NCBI RefSeq assembly: GCF_048006345.1
Contig: NZ_CP180351.1
Location: forward strand, 1,612,001-1,676,000
From: Marivita sp030148515
GTDB taxonomy: Bacteria; Pseudomonadota; Alphaproteobacteria; Rhodobacterales; Rhodobacteraceae
DNA length: 64,000 bases
Reading direction: 5' to 3'
Made by a program: the position numbers and the translations under genes. Each line of letters begins with the position of its first letter. The stretch's first letter is position 1. Below are positions 16,728-25,322 of the stretch, piece by piece. The notes beneath the pieces are model-generated. The model did not search any database. It was not told the origin of the DNA and saw nothing but the letters and a program-made list of their open reading frames with translations.

Positions 16728-17668
16728 GTCCCGGCCCCTTTCATCAGATCGGCACGCGGGTCGTAGGCATGGGTCTTGCGCCATTCCGCAAGGAACTCGC
16801 GTAGTCCAACGTCCACGTCAGGCGGCGCGACGATCTTCAGCTCGACCCGCTGATCTCCCTTCGTCTTGCTCCCCGCACGTGTAACCCCGCGCGCCCGCAG
16901 ACGCAGGACCTGGCCCGAGCTTGCCGCCGACGGAATGGTGAGGCCCACCGGGCCGTCGATGGTCGGTGCCGTGACCTTGCCGCCGAGAACAGCCTCGTCG
17001 ATGGTGATCGGGAGCGTCAGGAGAATGTCGTCGCCCTCGCGACGAAAAACCGGATGGGGCCGGACATGAACGGTGATGAGCGCATCACCTGCTGCACCGC
17101 CACCCATGCCAGGCGCGCCCTTGCCGCGCAGTCGCAGCGTCTGTCCGTCTTCGGTGCCCTGCGGGATCTTGACTGCAAGGCTCTGGCCATCAGGCAAGGT
17201 GATACGAGTCTCGGCGCCTCTTGCAGCATCCAGAAACGGCACCTCGAGCGTATAGCGCATATCTGGTCCATGGGCCGAAAATCCACGGTCGGCAAAGTCA
17301 GCACCGGACGACCCCGTACGATTGCGCAGAATTTCTGCGAAGATGTCAGCTGGATCGGCATCCGCGCCGAACCCGCGCCCTTGTTGGTAAGTGTTGTTCG
17401 GGGCACCTGCGAAATCACGATAGTACTGCCGCTGAGGGCGCTCTGCGCCGAGGCCGTCGATCTCTCCCGCATCGTATCGTGCGCGGGTCTCGGGGTCTTT
17501 CAGGATCTCGTAGGCGGCAGAAATCGACTTGAACCGCGCCTCGGCCCCTGCGTCGTCTGGGTGCAGATCGGGGTGGCTTGTCCGCACCAGTTTCCGATAC
17601 GCCTTCTTTATGTCGTCAGCCGTGGCGGCCTTCGTGAGGCCGAGCACTTCGTATGGATCGTTGGACAT
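16724..17668 (-). CDS. cbpA: DnaJ-like co-chaperone CbpA
   Basis: 314 residues from the ATG at 17668. The J domain (residues 4–68) has the HPD motif at 32–34; a Gly/Asp-rich linker containing QQGRGFGADADPADIF follows, then two DnaJ C-terminal substrate domains (YTLEVPFLDAARGAETRI, DALITVHVRPHPVFRREGDD). There is no zinc finger, which distinguishes it from DnaJ. It stimulates DnaK ATPase. The divergent promoter region towards the exporter operon holds a perfect CTGATCTATGTCAG palindrome 99 bases away. Confidence 0.9.
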   Translation of the reverse strand: MSNDPYEVLGLTKAATADDIKKAYRKLVRTSHPDLHPDDAGAEARFKSISAAYEILKDPETRARYDAGEIDGLGAERPQRQYYRDFAGAPNNTYQQGRGFGADADPADIFAEILRNRTGSSGADFADRGFSAHGPDMRYTLEVPFLDAARGAETRITLPDGQSLAVKIPQGTEDGQTLRLRGKGAPGMGGGAAGDALITVHVRPHPVFRREGDDILLTLPITIDEAVLGGKVTAPTIDGPVGLTIPSAASSGQVLRLRARGVTRAGSKTKGDQRVELKIVAPPDVDVGLREFLAEWRKTHAYDPRADLMKGAGT

Positions 17669-17766
17669 CCGGGCTCCTTGTTCGACACCCATCACATGGA
17701 GAGGCGGCAAGCCCCTGCAAACGGAATTGACGCGTTCACAATGCCATAGCCTCGCGTGCTTCGTCG

Positions 17767-17780
17767 CTGATCTATGTCAG
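17767..17780. promoter_or_regulatory. CTRA-N6-TYAG palindrome (CTGATCTATGTCAG)
   Basis: An exact match to the repeated box. It sits midway between the divergent cbpA (99 bases) and exporter adaptor (96 bases) starts, so one bound regulator could control both. Confidence 0.6.
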
Positions 17781-17875
17781 GGTGGGAAAGGCATGATCCG
17801 GTGTAATTCGAAAGGTGGTGTTTCACCGAAGAATTCGACTCACCAGTGCGCAAAGACCTTTCGGAAGGAGCAGGC

Positions 17876-19039
17876 TTGGAGGCGAAAAAAACAAACAAAC
17901 AAACAAAGGGCGAAAGGATCTCCCTGTCGCAAGACAAGCCGGTATCCGCGCCCCTTGTTCCAGCTTTGCGTCCGGTCGCGCCCAAGCCTGCCACAAAGCG
18001 TCGACTCTGGCTTTGGGGCGCTGCCGGGCTGCTGGGCCTGGCACTCGCTGGCTTCGTCTGGTCCCAGTTCTGGATGGCGCGGCCAACAGCGGTCGCGGTT
18101 GAGATCGCGGCTCTCGCCCCGGTTACGCGTGTGCTTGCGGTCAACGGCCGGATCGCGGCACTTCGATCCGTCGATGTAAGATCCGTTGTGCCTGGCAACC
18201 TGGTGGGGCTTCAGGTTGCAGAGGGCGACATCGTGGAGAAAAACCAGATCCTGGCGCAAGTCGACGCGGCGGCGCAGAATGCCACTGTCCGGCAGGCCAT
18301 GGCCGCATTGGACGCCGCTCTCGTGGCGCAGCAGCAGGCAACCGAAATCTATGAGCGCGCGGCCACACTGGGGAACAACATTCCCAGATCTGAACTGGAG
18401 GCGAACGCCTACGCCGTCCAGTCGTCAACACAGGAGGTCGCCCGCCTCACGGCCGCTCTGGATCAGGCGCAAATCGTTCTGGAGGATTATACGATCCGTG
18501 CCCCCGTCGCCGGAACCGTTCTTGAACTGGACGCCGAAGAGGGGCAGATCGTTGGCCCCACCAGCCGCCTGCTCACCCTCGCCGATCTGAGCGAGATACT
18601 GGTCGAGGCCGATGTCGACGAGGCCTATGCGACCCAGATCGCCGCAGGCCAGCCCGCCGTGCTGCAACTGGCCGGTAACACCGGAACGCACCAGGGACAT
18701 GTCAGCTTCGTATCAAACCGCGTGGATGAAGCGACCGGTGGGCTTGCGATCAAGATCAGCTTTGATGCCCCGGTTGCGGCACCGGTCGGCCTGACCGTTA
18801 CTACGAATATCATCGTGGACCAGCGCGATGCGGCGCTGACCGTGCCGCGCACCGCCTTGGTGAATGGTGACGCAGTTTTCGTGGTTGTAGACGGCGTGGC
18901 ACGGCTGAACCCCGTGACGGTTGTCGAATGGCCCGCAGCACGATTGATTGCAACGGCGGGGCTGGAGGAAGGCAACGCCGTGATCTTCGATGCAACAGGC
19001 ATCTCGGACGGTCAGTTGGTCGCCGTGGATAAACCCTGA
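17876..19039 (+). CDS. HlyD/MacA-family efflux adaptor subunit
   Basis: 387 residues. I choose the TTG at 17876 because AAGGAG lies five bases upstream; a GTG at 17846 would add ten residues without a ribosome site. A short cytosolic Lys-rich N-terminus encoded by four ACAA repeats precedes one membrane helix (LWLWGAAGLLGLALAGFVWS). A barrel-sandwich hybrid domain follows (VRSVVPGNLVGLQVAEGDIVEKNQILAQVD), then a coiled-coil hairpin (~110–180), the returning lipoyl half (DYTIRAPVAGTVLELDAEEGQIV) and a beta barrel. It overlaps the permease start, so it forms a MacAB-like exporter with the next two genes. Confidence 0.88.
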   Translation: MEAKKTNKQTKGERISLSQDKPVSAPLVPALRPVAPKPATKRRLWLWGAAGLLGLALAGFVWSQFWMARPTAVAVEIAALAPVTRVLAVNGRIAALRSVDVRSVVPGNLVGLQVAEGDIVEKNQILAQVDAAAQNATVRQAMAALDAALVAQQQATEIYERAATLGNNIPRSELEANAYAVQSSTQEVARLTAALDQAQIVLEDYTIRAPVAGTVLELDAEEGQIVGPTSRLLTLADLSEILVEADVDEAYATQIAAGQPAVLQLAGNTGTHQGHVSFVSNRVDEATGGLAIKISFDAPVAAPVGLTVTTNIIVDQRDAALTVPRTALVNGDAVFVVVDGVARLNPVTVVEWPAARLIATAGLEEGNAVIFDATGISDGQLVAVDKP

Positions 19040-20244
19040 TGCTTTACGCGCTCAAGATTGCGACCCGTTACCTCACGGCCAACAAGGCCCAGACCGCCCT
19101 TCTGGTGTCAGGTGTCGCGGTAGGCGTGTTCATCTTCATCTTTATGTCAGCCCTAATAGGCGGCTTGGCCGAATTCATCCTTTCGCGCACCGTAGGTGAC
19201 ATTTCACATATCACCATAGAAGCGGAAACTGCCGACCCGGCCGTGCTGATCTCGCCAGAAGGACATGTGCTGGTCGTCGCCGAACGGAGTCGCGCACGCG
19301 CGGCAAATCTGGCCGAGGCCGCCACGTGGTTGCCACTGATCGAGGCCGTTCCTGGCGTGCGCGCCGTCTCACCACAGATCACTGGTGCCGGGTTTCTCAC
19401 CCGCGGCGCGCAGGTTTCTCAGGTTAGCGTGACCGGGGTCGAGCCGGGGCGCGAATCCGCGATCCTTGATCTGGCAGGCTACATGGTTGCGGGAGATGTG
19501 CGGCTCGGCTCAGGGCTGATCGTTCTTGGACGTGACTTGGCCGATGATCTTGCGCTGTCGGTCGGTCAGTCACTTCGGCTCCAAAGTTCGAATGGCGTCA
19601 CGTCAACGCTGACCCTCAGCGGCATATTCAAGACCGGCAATGGTGGGATGGACGGCGCACGTGCGTTTGTCAGTCTTTCGACCGCTCGAACATTGTTTTC
19701 CATGCCGCAAGGCGTCACGCGGATCGAGATCAAGCTGAACGATCTGAATGCCGCCGACGCCACTGCTCAGCGTATACGCGCCTTGACGGGGCTTGATGCC
19801 ACGCCTTGGACGGACGGGGCTGAACAATTGATGGAGGCGCTGAATGCTCAAGCCCAGACCGGGTATTTCCTCAAGACATTCGCGCTTATCACCATCGTGA
19901 TCGGAGTCGCCTCAGCGCTTCTGCTCTCCACCTATCGCCGTCGCCCCGAGATCGGGATCATGCGGGCGATGGGGGCAGGACGCGGGTTTGTGATCTTTGT
20001 CTTTGTTACGCAAGGGGCGCTGATCGGACTGATGGGCGGCGTCACGGGCGCAGCGCTGGGATATCTCGCACTGCTGCCCTTTCCCTCGCGTGACGCGTTC
20101 CAGCCGGGAACCCTGCCGATGGACATCACACAAGGATCCTATGGTCTGGCCATCACACTCACGGTGATCGGCGCGATCCTGGCCTCGATCCTGCCTGCAC
20201 GTTCAGCCGCACGGGTCGATCCGGTCACGGCGATCGGCCAATGA
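19039..20244 (+). CDS. FtsX/MacB-type ABC transporter permease
   Basis: 401 residues with an N-terminal helix (ALLVSGVAVGVFIFIFMSALIGG), a large periplasmic MacB-type domain (~50–270) and three C-terminal helices. It contains RRPEIGIMRAMGAG, typical of FtsX permeases, and ends with LPARSAARVDPVTAI, the usual C-terminal signature. It overlaps the upstream adaptor by 1 base and the downstream ATPase by 4. The substrate is unknown. Confidence 0.9.
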   Translation: MLYALKIATRYLTANKAQTALLVSGVAVGVFIFIFMSALIGGLAEFILSRTVGDISHITIEAETADPAVLISPEGHVLVVAERSRARAANLAEAATWLPLIEAVPGVRAVSPQITGAGFLTRGAQVSQVSVTGVEPGRESAILDLAGYMVAGDVRLGSGLIVLGRDLADDLALSVGQSLRLQSSNGVTSTLTLSGIFKTGNGGMDGARAFVSLSTARTLFSMPQGVTRIEIKLNDLNAADATAQRIRALTGLDATPWTDGAEQLMEALNAQAQTGYFLKTFALITIVIGVASALLLSTYRRRPEIGIMRAMGAGRGFVIFVFVTQGALIGLMGGVTGAALGYLALLPFPSRDAFQPGTLPMDITQGSYGLAITLTVIGAILASILPARSAARVDPVTAIGQ

Positions 20245-20918
20245 GCGCGCTTCTCGAGGTCCACGACCTGTTCAAGACATACGGGACGGGAGAAGCGGCA
20301 ACACGGGTGCTGCGCGGCCTGTCGTTGTGCCTTGAGGCGGGTGAAATGGCAGCGCTTCTGGGTCCGTCCGGTTCAGGCAAAAGCACACTCCTGACGATCC
20401 TTGGCACATTGATGAAGCCCACGTCCGGCAGTTACGAAATGCTCGGTCAGGACATGATCGCCGCAGATGACAAAGCGTTGACCGACTTTCGCAATGCCCA
20501 TATCGGCTTCGTTTTCCAGTTCCACAACCTTCTGCCGGATTTCACTGCGCTGGAAAACGTTATTTTCCCCACCGCTGTACGTGATGGGCGCGAGACGCCC
20601 GCCGCCCGTGCGCGTGGCCGAGAATTGCTGTCCCGCATGGGGCTGGCCGACCGGATCGATTTCCCTTCAGCCAACCTATCGGGTGGGCAAAAACAGCGGG
20701 TCGCTGTTGCACGCGCCTTGATGAACAGTCCGGAACTGGTGCTGGCGGACGAGCCGACCGGCAACCTCGACCGCGCCTCAGCAAATCAGGTGATGGACCT
20801 GATCGAGCAGATCAACCGTGAGGAAGGCACGACGTTCCTGATCTCGACCCATGACGAAAAGATTGCAGGTTTCTGTCGGCGCCAGATCGTGGTGGGCGAT
20901 GGGGTTGTAACAGGGTAG
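20241..20918 (+). CDS. LolD/MacB-type ABC transporter ATP-binding protein
   Basis: 225 residues with Walker A GPSGSGKS, Q-loop FVFQFHNLLPDFTALENV, signature LSGGQKQRVAVARALMN, Walker B LVLADEPTGNLD and the switch His in ISTHDEKIA. It energises the adaptor–permease pair encoded upstream. It is the last gene of that operon and converges with the minus-strand SDR gene. Confidence 0.92.
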   Translation: MSALLEVHDLFKTYGTGEAATRVLRGLSLCLEAGEMAALLGPSGSGKSTLLTILGTLMKPTSGSYEMLGQDMIAADDKALTDFRNAHIGFVFQFHNLLPDFTALENVIFPTAVRDGRETPAARARGRELLSRMGLADRIDFPSANLSGGQKQRVAVARALMNSPELVLADEPTGNLDRASANQVMDLIEQINREEGTTFLISTHDEKIAGFCRRQIVVGDGVVTG

Positions 20919-20936
20919 GCTTGGATGACTGACCGC

Positions 20937-21692
20937 CTACTGCGCGGTATAGCCTCCATCGACAAGATGGTAGCTTCCGGTGATAAAGCTGGCATGATCC
21001 GAAAGCAGGAAACAGGTCAGCGCCGACACCTCCGCGGCCTCACCAAGACGTCCGACCGGGTGCAGGGCGGCGATGCCGTCGAGTGCGGCTTCATCCAGGT
21101 GCTTTTCCAAAAGCGGCGTCGCGATGAATCCCGGACCGACCGCGTTTACCCGAACCCCGGCTTTGGCATATTCGATAGCGGCAACCTTTGTCAGGCCGAC
21201 GACCCCATGTTTGGCAGCGACATAGGCTCCGGCAGTCGCAAAACCGACTGACCCAAGGATAGACGCCATATTGACGATCGCGCCGCCGCCTGCATTGACC
21301 ATTTCAGGAAGGCCAAAGCGCATGCCATGAAACACGCCGGTCAGGTTGACGTCGATGACCTGTTGCCAGCCATCCAGAGGGTATTCTCCAACCGGATGCG
21401 CCGGACCGCCAATACCGGCATTGTTAACAAGAAGGTGCAATCCATCCGTCTGCGCCACAGCGAACGCTACAAGGGCCTCCACATCAGCGGCGACACTTGT
21501 GTCGGTCTTGTGGGTGAAGGCGGTGCCACCGGACGCCTTGATCTGCTCGGCCACGGCGGACATCCCCGCTTCGTCCATATCCGCCAAGACCACTCTGGCC
21601 CCATAACGTGCCAGATCATGCGCTATTGCGGCACCGATGCCCGACGCGGCACCGGTCACGATGGCTGTCTTGTCGTCGAAATCAAATGTCAT
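20937..21692 (-). CDS. SDR-family NAD(P)-dependent oxidoreductase
   Basis: 251 residues from the ATG at 21692 with AGGAG upstream. Classical SDR motifs: TGAASGIG cofactor loop, NNAG, catalytic Ser in NMASILGSVG, YVAAK (Tyr/Lys) and a C-terminal FITGSYHLVDGGYTAQ. The acidic residue after beta strand 2 (VLADMDE) favours NAD(H). It could be an acetoacetyl-CoA reductase-like or 3-hydroxybutyrate dehydrogenase-like enzyme given the nearby PHA synthase, but the sequence alone does not decide. A box-like CTAACCTGTGTCAA lies 61 bases upstream. Confidence 0.85.
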   Translation of the reverse strand: MTFDFDDKTAIVTGAASGIGAAIAHDLARYGARVVLADMDEAGMSAVAEQIKASGGTAFTHKTDTSVAADVEALVAFAVAQTDGLHLLVNNAGIGGPAHPVGEYPLDGWQQVIDVNLTGVFHGMRFGLPEMVNAGGGAIVNMASILGSVGFATAGAYVAAKHGVVGLTKVAAIEYAKAGVRVNAVGPGFIATPLLEKHLDEAALDGIAALHPVGRLGEAAEVSALTCFLLSDHASFITGSYHLVDGGYTAQ

Positions 21693-21752
21693 GATGGCTC
21701 TCCTGAAAATGGAAATGTTCAGGAGAGGATGCACAGGTTGCATCGCTGCGCG

Positions 21753-21766
21753 CTAACCTGTGTCAA
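21753..21766. promoter_or_regulatory. CTRA-N6-TYAG-like palindrome (CTAACCTGTGTCAA)
   Basis: One mismatch to the repeated box (final A instead of G). It lies 61 bases upstream of the SDR start. Confidence 0.5.
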
Positions 21767-21777
21767 AGCGGTCGCTT

Positions 21778-22164
21778 TCAATCTTGCCTGCCCTTGCCTA
21801 GGTTTCGGGCGATGACAAATGCTGCGGTGAATGCAATCTGAGAGGCAAGGTCGGTTTCACCGATTGCAGGTGCCGCCGGTTGGGACACCGGCGGGTCAGT
21901 CAGTGTCTTTTTCGTAAAACGATTTCCGGCGAGGACCAGAAAGACCGCAGCCAAAACTGTCAATCCGAGGCCGATCAAGAACGACGCAGAAGCTTGCCCT
22001 ACGACAACACTGAGCATGAGATGCGCCGAGACCGTCAGGAACGCCACTCCTGCGGCTCCGGCCAGCACTCCGGCCAGAGCCAGCAGGGTCGGCACCAACA
22101 AGTGTCGCGCGTCTTTTCGGACGCTGCGACCAATGCTGTGCACGACGTCATCGACAATACCCAT
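21778..22164 (-). CDS. Holin-X/YqjE-like two-helix membrane protein
   Basis: 128 residues with two adjacent membrane helices (LLVPTLLALAGVLAGAAGVAFLTVSA and SASFLIGLGLTVLAAVFLVLAG), a short cytosolic tail rich in Pro, and an amphipathic end. The pattern fits the YqjE/putative holin superfamily often paired with DUF883 proteins. The start codon shares one base with the stop of the DUF883 gene (TGATG). Lytic function is unlikely; an envelope stress role is more plausible. Confidence 0.65.
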   Translation of the reverse strand: MGIVDDVVHSIGRSVRKDARHLLVPTLLALAGVLAGAAGVAFLTVSAHLMLSVVVGQASASFLIGLGLTVLAAVFLVLAGNRFTKKTLTDPPVSQPAAPAIGETDLASQIAFTAAFVIARNLGKGRQD

Positions 22165-22475
22165 CACCGCCGCGAAAGGGTGCCAACCAGAAAACCCGCG
22201 CCCGCGGCGAGGCCAATTGTCATAAAAGGGTGAGATGCAACGGACATCTCCAGTTGCGCCTCTGCAGAGCGGCCCTTGCTTTCTGCATAATGCTTCGCTT
22301 CGTCAAAGCCTTCCGCGATGTCCGCTGCCATGTGGCTGCTTCGCCGTCCCGCGATCGCGCTGACAGTCTCTGTGAGACGCGACATATCCTGCCGAAGGGC
22401 GACCAATTGACGACTGACCGCCTCGATATCGGTTGCGGCGGTGGGTTGCGGGTTCGTCTTGCTATCAAGTGACAT
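22164..22475 (-). CDS. DUF883 (ElaB/YqjD-like) membrane-tail protein
   Basis: 103 residues from ATG at 22475. A helical N-terminal region (VSRQLVALRQDMSRLTETVSAIAG) and a Glu/Ala-rich helix (EGFDEAKHYAESKGRSAEAQ) precede one C-terminal helix FMTIGLAAGAGFLVGTLSRR, the family hallmark. YqjD-type proteins attach to the inner membrane and associate with ribosomes in stationary phase in E. coli; the role here is inferred. It is the first gene of a two-gene unit with the YqjE-like protein. Confidence 0.75.
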   Translation of the reverse strand: MSLDSKTNPQPTAATDIEAVSRQLVALRQDMSRLTETVSAIAGRRSSHMAADIAEGFDEAKHYAESKGRSAEAQLEMSVASHPFMTIGLAAGAGFLVGTLSRR

Positions 22476-22556
22476 TTTGATTTCCTTTGGTTGTTCGAGA
22501 TTGTGGTGTTGTGCCGTCGAACCTGGTGTCCGAGAGCGGCTTTTTTGCATCGCACA

Positions 22557-22988
22557 TCATGTTTGGGCCGAAACCCGGACCACCTCTGCCGCCTGCTCGG
22601 TGGCTGTTCCTAAGAAACCCTCGTCGGATGCATCAGCCTCGGCCTTGGTCTTTTGAACCAGCTGGTCCTCGTGATGCGGCGGCCCGTAAACGGTGTACAG
22701 CTTGAGCGCCTTATGCCCTGTGCAGATCACATTGTGATGCGCACCCGCGGGCACGACGATACCGTCGCCAGCCTTGACCTTGTGCGTCACGCCGTCGATC
22801 ACGACCATCCCCTTGCCCTCTTCGATGCGAAAGAACTGGTCCGTGTCAGCGTGTATCTCACCACCGATTTCCGTCCCAGGCTCAAGCGACATCAAAACCA
22901 ATTGCAACTTGGTCCCAGAATAAAGAACGTGCCGAAAGTCGGTGTTCTCGTCCGTCAGTTCTTCGATATTCGCAACATATCCGATCAT
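22557..22988 (-). CDS. Single-domain cupin protein
   Basis: 143 residues with the two cupin motifs: GGEIHADTDQFFRIEEGKGMVVIDG (metal ligands His, Asp/Gln and Glu) and GIVVPAGAHHNVICTG. Glu/Ala-rich residues form the tail. Small cupins of this type bind a metal, but the reaction cannot be assigned. A CTGATCGGCGTTAG box lies 74 bases upstream. Confidence 0.8.
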   Translation of the reverse strand: MIGYVANIEELTDENTDFRHVLYSGTKLQLVLMSLEPGTEIGGEIHADTDQFFRIEEGKGMVVIDGVTHKVKAGDGIVVPAGAHHNVICTGHKALKLYTVYGPPHHEDQLVQKTKAEADASDEGFLGTATEQAAEVVRVSAQT

Positions 22989-23061
22989 GGTGCCTCTCCG
23001 TTCATTTCATCGTCTGGTTCGAAGACATGACCCTGTGTGCCGCAGATAAATCTTCACCGCA

Positions 23062-23075
23062 CTGATCGGCGTTAG
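23062..23075. promoter_or_regulatory. CTRA-N6-TYAG palindrome (CTGATCGGCGTTAG)
   Basis: An exact match to the repeated box, 74 bases upstream of the cupin gene. The rest of the 245-base gap to the end of phaC shows nothing else I can support. Confidence 0.5.
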
Positions 23076-23233
23076 CAGCATGATGCGTTTCATTTCGTTG
23101 CGGTGCGGTTGGCCATAATCCGCCTTTGGTCGAGCGTCCTCACCACAGGCGTCATGAATCGCGCCGCTTCGCTTCATGGCCCGATGACGCGGCCACTCGA
23201 GGCGACCTACCACCGCCAAAAGCGGGCTTGGGA

Positions 23234-25054
23234 TCAGGTTTGGTGAACGTAGGTGCCAGGCGCCGCTACGATCGGGACCAAGCCCCTGTCTGGCGCACCG
23301 ATGGAAGGTGCAGGCACAACACCGCTGCTTTTCTCTTCCAGCCAGCTCGTCCACGCGGGCCACCATGAGCCCGGTTGCGGCGTATTTTGCGCGACCCACG
23401 CTTCGGGACCCACGTAAAACGCCCCAGCCGTCCGACGCGACATCCGATGGTGACCGCGCGCCAGCTTTGGCTCGTTGATGATCCCGCTGTTGTGGCCCCC
23501 GCTTGTCAGGACAAATGTCATATCGCTGTCGGTAAACAGTTGGGTTTTGTAGACGGACTTCCACGGCGCGATATGGTCAGTTTCTGTGCCCACCGCGAAT
23601 ATCGGAGCCGAGATGTCCTTGAGCGCGATCACCCGTCCGTTGATGGCAAACCGGCCTGCCGTCAGCCGGTTTTCGAGGAATAAGCCACGCAGATATTCAG
23701 AATGCATTCGGGCAGGCATCCGGGTCGTGTCGGACACCCAGACACCCATATCGGTCGGCAGTTCCTCTTTCCCAAGATAATAGCGCCGCACGGCACGGGA
23801 ATAGATAAGATCCTCCGACCTGATAGCCGAAAAGGCGCGCGCCATTTGGGGTCGGTCAAGATAGCCCTTCTCCCACATCATGTCCTCAAGGAATGCGATC
23901 TGGCTTTCGTCCAGAAACAACAGCAACTCGCCCGCCTCGGCAAAGTCGACCTGTGCTGCCATGAGCGAGATTGACGCAAGCCGTTCGTCGTTGTCACGCG
24001 CCATTGTGGCCGCCGCAATCGCGAGGATTGTGCCGCCCAAGCAATAGCCGACCGCATGAACTTTGCGCTCCGGCACGATGGCATTCACCGCATCGAGAGC
24101 CGCGATCACGCCGCGTTCGCGGTAGTCCTCCAGCGACAGGTCCGCTTGATCGGCGGTCGGGTTGCACCACGAGATCATGAAGACGGTAAACCCCTGATCC
24201 ACAAGGTATTTGACCATGGAATTGTGCGGCGAGAGATCAAGAATGTAGTACTTCATGATCCAGGCCGGAACGATCAGGATCGGCTCGGCCTGCACCTTAT
24301 CGGTCTGAGGCGCATACTGGATCAACTCGAAAAGATCATTGCGGAACACCACCTCGCCCGGTGTGCAGGCCAGATCCTTGCCGATCTGAAAGCCCTCTGG
24401 TGCGGGTTCATGGACCTGAGCAACGGTGCTTACAAAATCATGTATGAAGTTGTGCGCACCCTCAGCCAGATTTTTGCCGCTGCTCTTGCGCGTTTCCTCG
24501 ATGATCTCGGGATTTAGGGCGGGAAAATTGGACGGCGACAACAGGTCAAGCATCTGACGCGCCATGAAACGGGTCCTTTCTGCGTCCTCGGGGCGCAATC
24601 CGCGCAGATGGTCGGTTGCATAATCCCACCAGTCCTGCACCGCGAGAAACCCCTGCTGCATGTTTCTGAACGGCGGCTTTTCCCATCCGGGATGCCGGAA
24701 ACGATGATCGTAGGCCTTTGGCACAAAGGCCGATTGCGCGTCGCTGTTTGGCGAAAGCGACTGCCCCAACAGCCTTGTCATATTTTCCTGCGCGCGCTCG
24801 GCCAACTCAAGCTGGCGGCCCGGTGCCTGGGCCAGATGCTGTGCCCAATCGCTCCAGGCTTCGATGAACGCATGGGGGGACACGCCGGCCGACATGTAGG
24901 CGACCGCTGCCCGTGAGGCGCGATCAAGGTTTTCGTGTGGATGGGTCTTTGTTGACTCGGCTTGCTGCTGTGATGCAGTGGCGATCTTAGCGGGAAGCTG
25001 GACCCGCGGCGCGTCTCGCGCAGGTGCCTTGGTCTGCTGAGTGCGCTTGGTCAT
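23234..25054 (-). CDS. phaC: Class I poly(3-hydroxyalkanoate) synthase PhaC
   Basis: 606 residues from ATG at 25054. The PhaC N-terminal domain includes HPGWEKPPFRNMQQGFLAVQ. The alpha/beta-hydrolase core has the lipase-like box VGYCLGG with nucleophile Cys338, Asp in VGTETDHIAPW and His in SGGHNSGIINEP. It polymerises hydroxyacyl-CoA to storage polyester granules. No phasin or reductase is adjacent; an SDR lies 1.5 kb away. It is divergent from the N-ATPase operon, with a shared box-like palindrome between them. Confidence 0.95.
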   Translation of the reverse strand: MTKRTQQTKAPARDAPRVQLPAKIATASQQQAESTKTHPHENLDRASRAAVAYMSAGVSPHAFIEAWSDWAQHLAQAPGRQLELAERAQENMTRLLGQSLSPNSDAQSAFVPKAYDHRFRHPGWEKPPFRNMQQGFLAVQDWWDYATDHLRGLRPEDAERTRFMARQMLDLLSPSNFPALNPEIIEETRKSSGKNLAEGAHNFIHDFVSTVAQVHEPAPEGFQIGKDLACTPGEVVFRNDLFELIQYAPQTDKVQAEPILIVPAWIMKYYILDLSPHNSMVKYLVDQGFTVFMISWCNPTADQADLSLEDYRERGVIAALDAVNAIVPERKVHAVGYCLGGTILAIAAATMARDNDERLASISLMAAQVDFAEAGELLLFLDESQIAFLEDMMWEKGYLDRPQMARAFSAIRSEDLIYSRAVRRYYLGKEELPTDMGVWVSDTTRMPARMHSEYLRGLFLENRLTAGRFAINGRVIALKDISAPIFAVGTETDHIAPWKSVYKTQLFTDSDMTFVLTSGGHNSGIINEPKLARGHHRMSRRTAGAFYVGPEAWVAQNTPQPGSWWPAWTSWLEEKSSGVVPAPSIGAPDRGLVPIVAAPGTYVHQT

Positions 25055-25176
25055 CTTTGCGATCCTATGCTTATGCGTTTTGTGTCTGAACGCCATCTTC
25101 CGCATTGATCTGTTCGGGCTGACCAAAGCCGGAGCGGCGCATACGCCCTGTGTGGCAAACGACCGTGTTGGTCGCA

Positions 25177-25190
25177 TTGATGCAGGTTAG
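25177..25190. promoter_or_regulatory. CTRA-N6-TYAG-like palindrome (TTGATGCAGGTTAG)
   Basis: One mismatch to the box; the complement reads CTAACCTGCATCAA. It is 123 bases from phaC and 146 from atpD, in their shared divergent promoter region. Confidence 0.5.
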
Positions 25191-25322
25191 CGCCCACCGT
25201 CGCGCAGAGTTCTATGCTTCTCAAAAGTGTTCCCCGCAGGCTGCCGTTTTTGGCTGGTTGCCCGCGACAGGAAAGCAAAGAGGCCCCGTTTGACACCCAA
25301 ACGCTCAGATCCGACACCGAAG

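Noticed and set aside
22989..23233. A possible phasin gene near phaC
   Set aside because: No open frame with phasin-like helices is present in the gap or adjacent genes.
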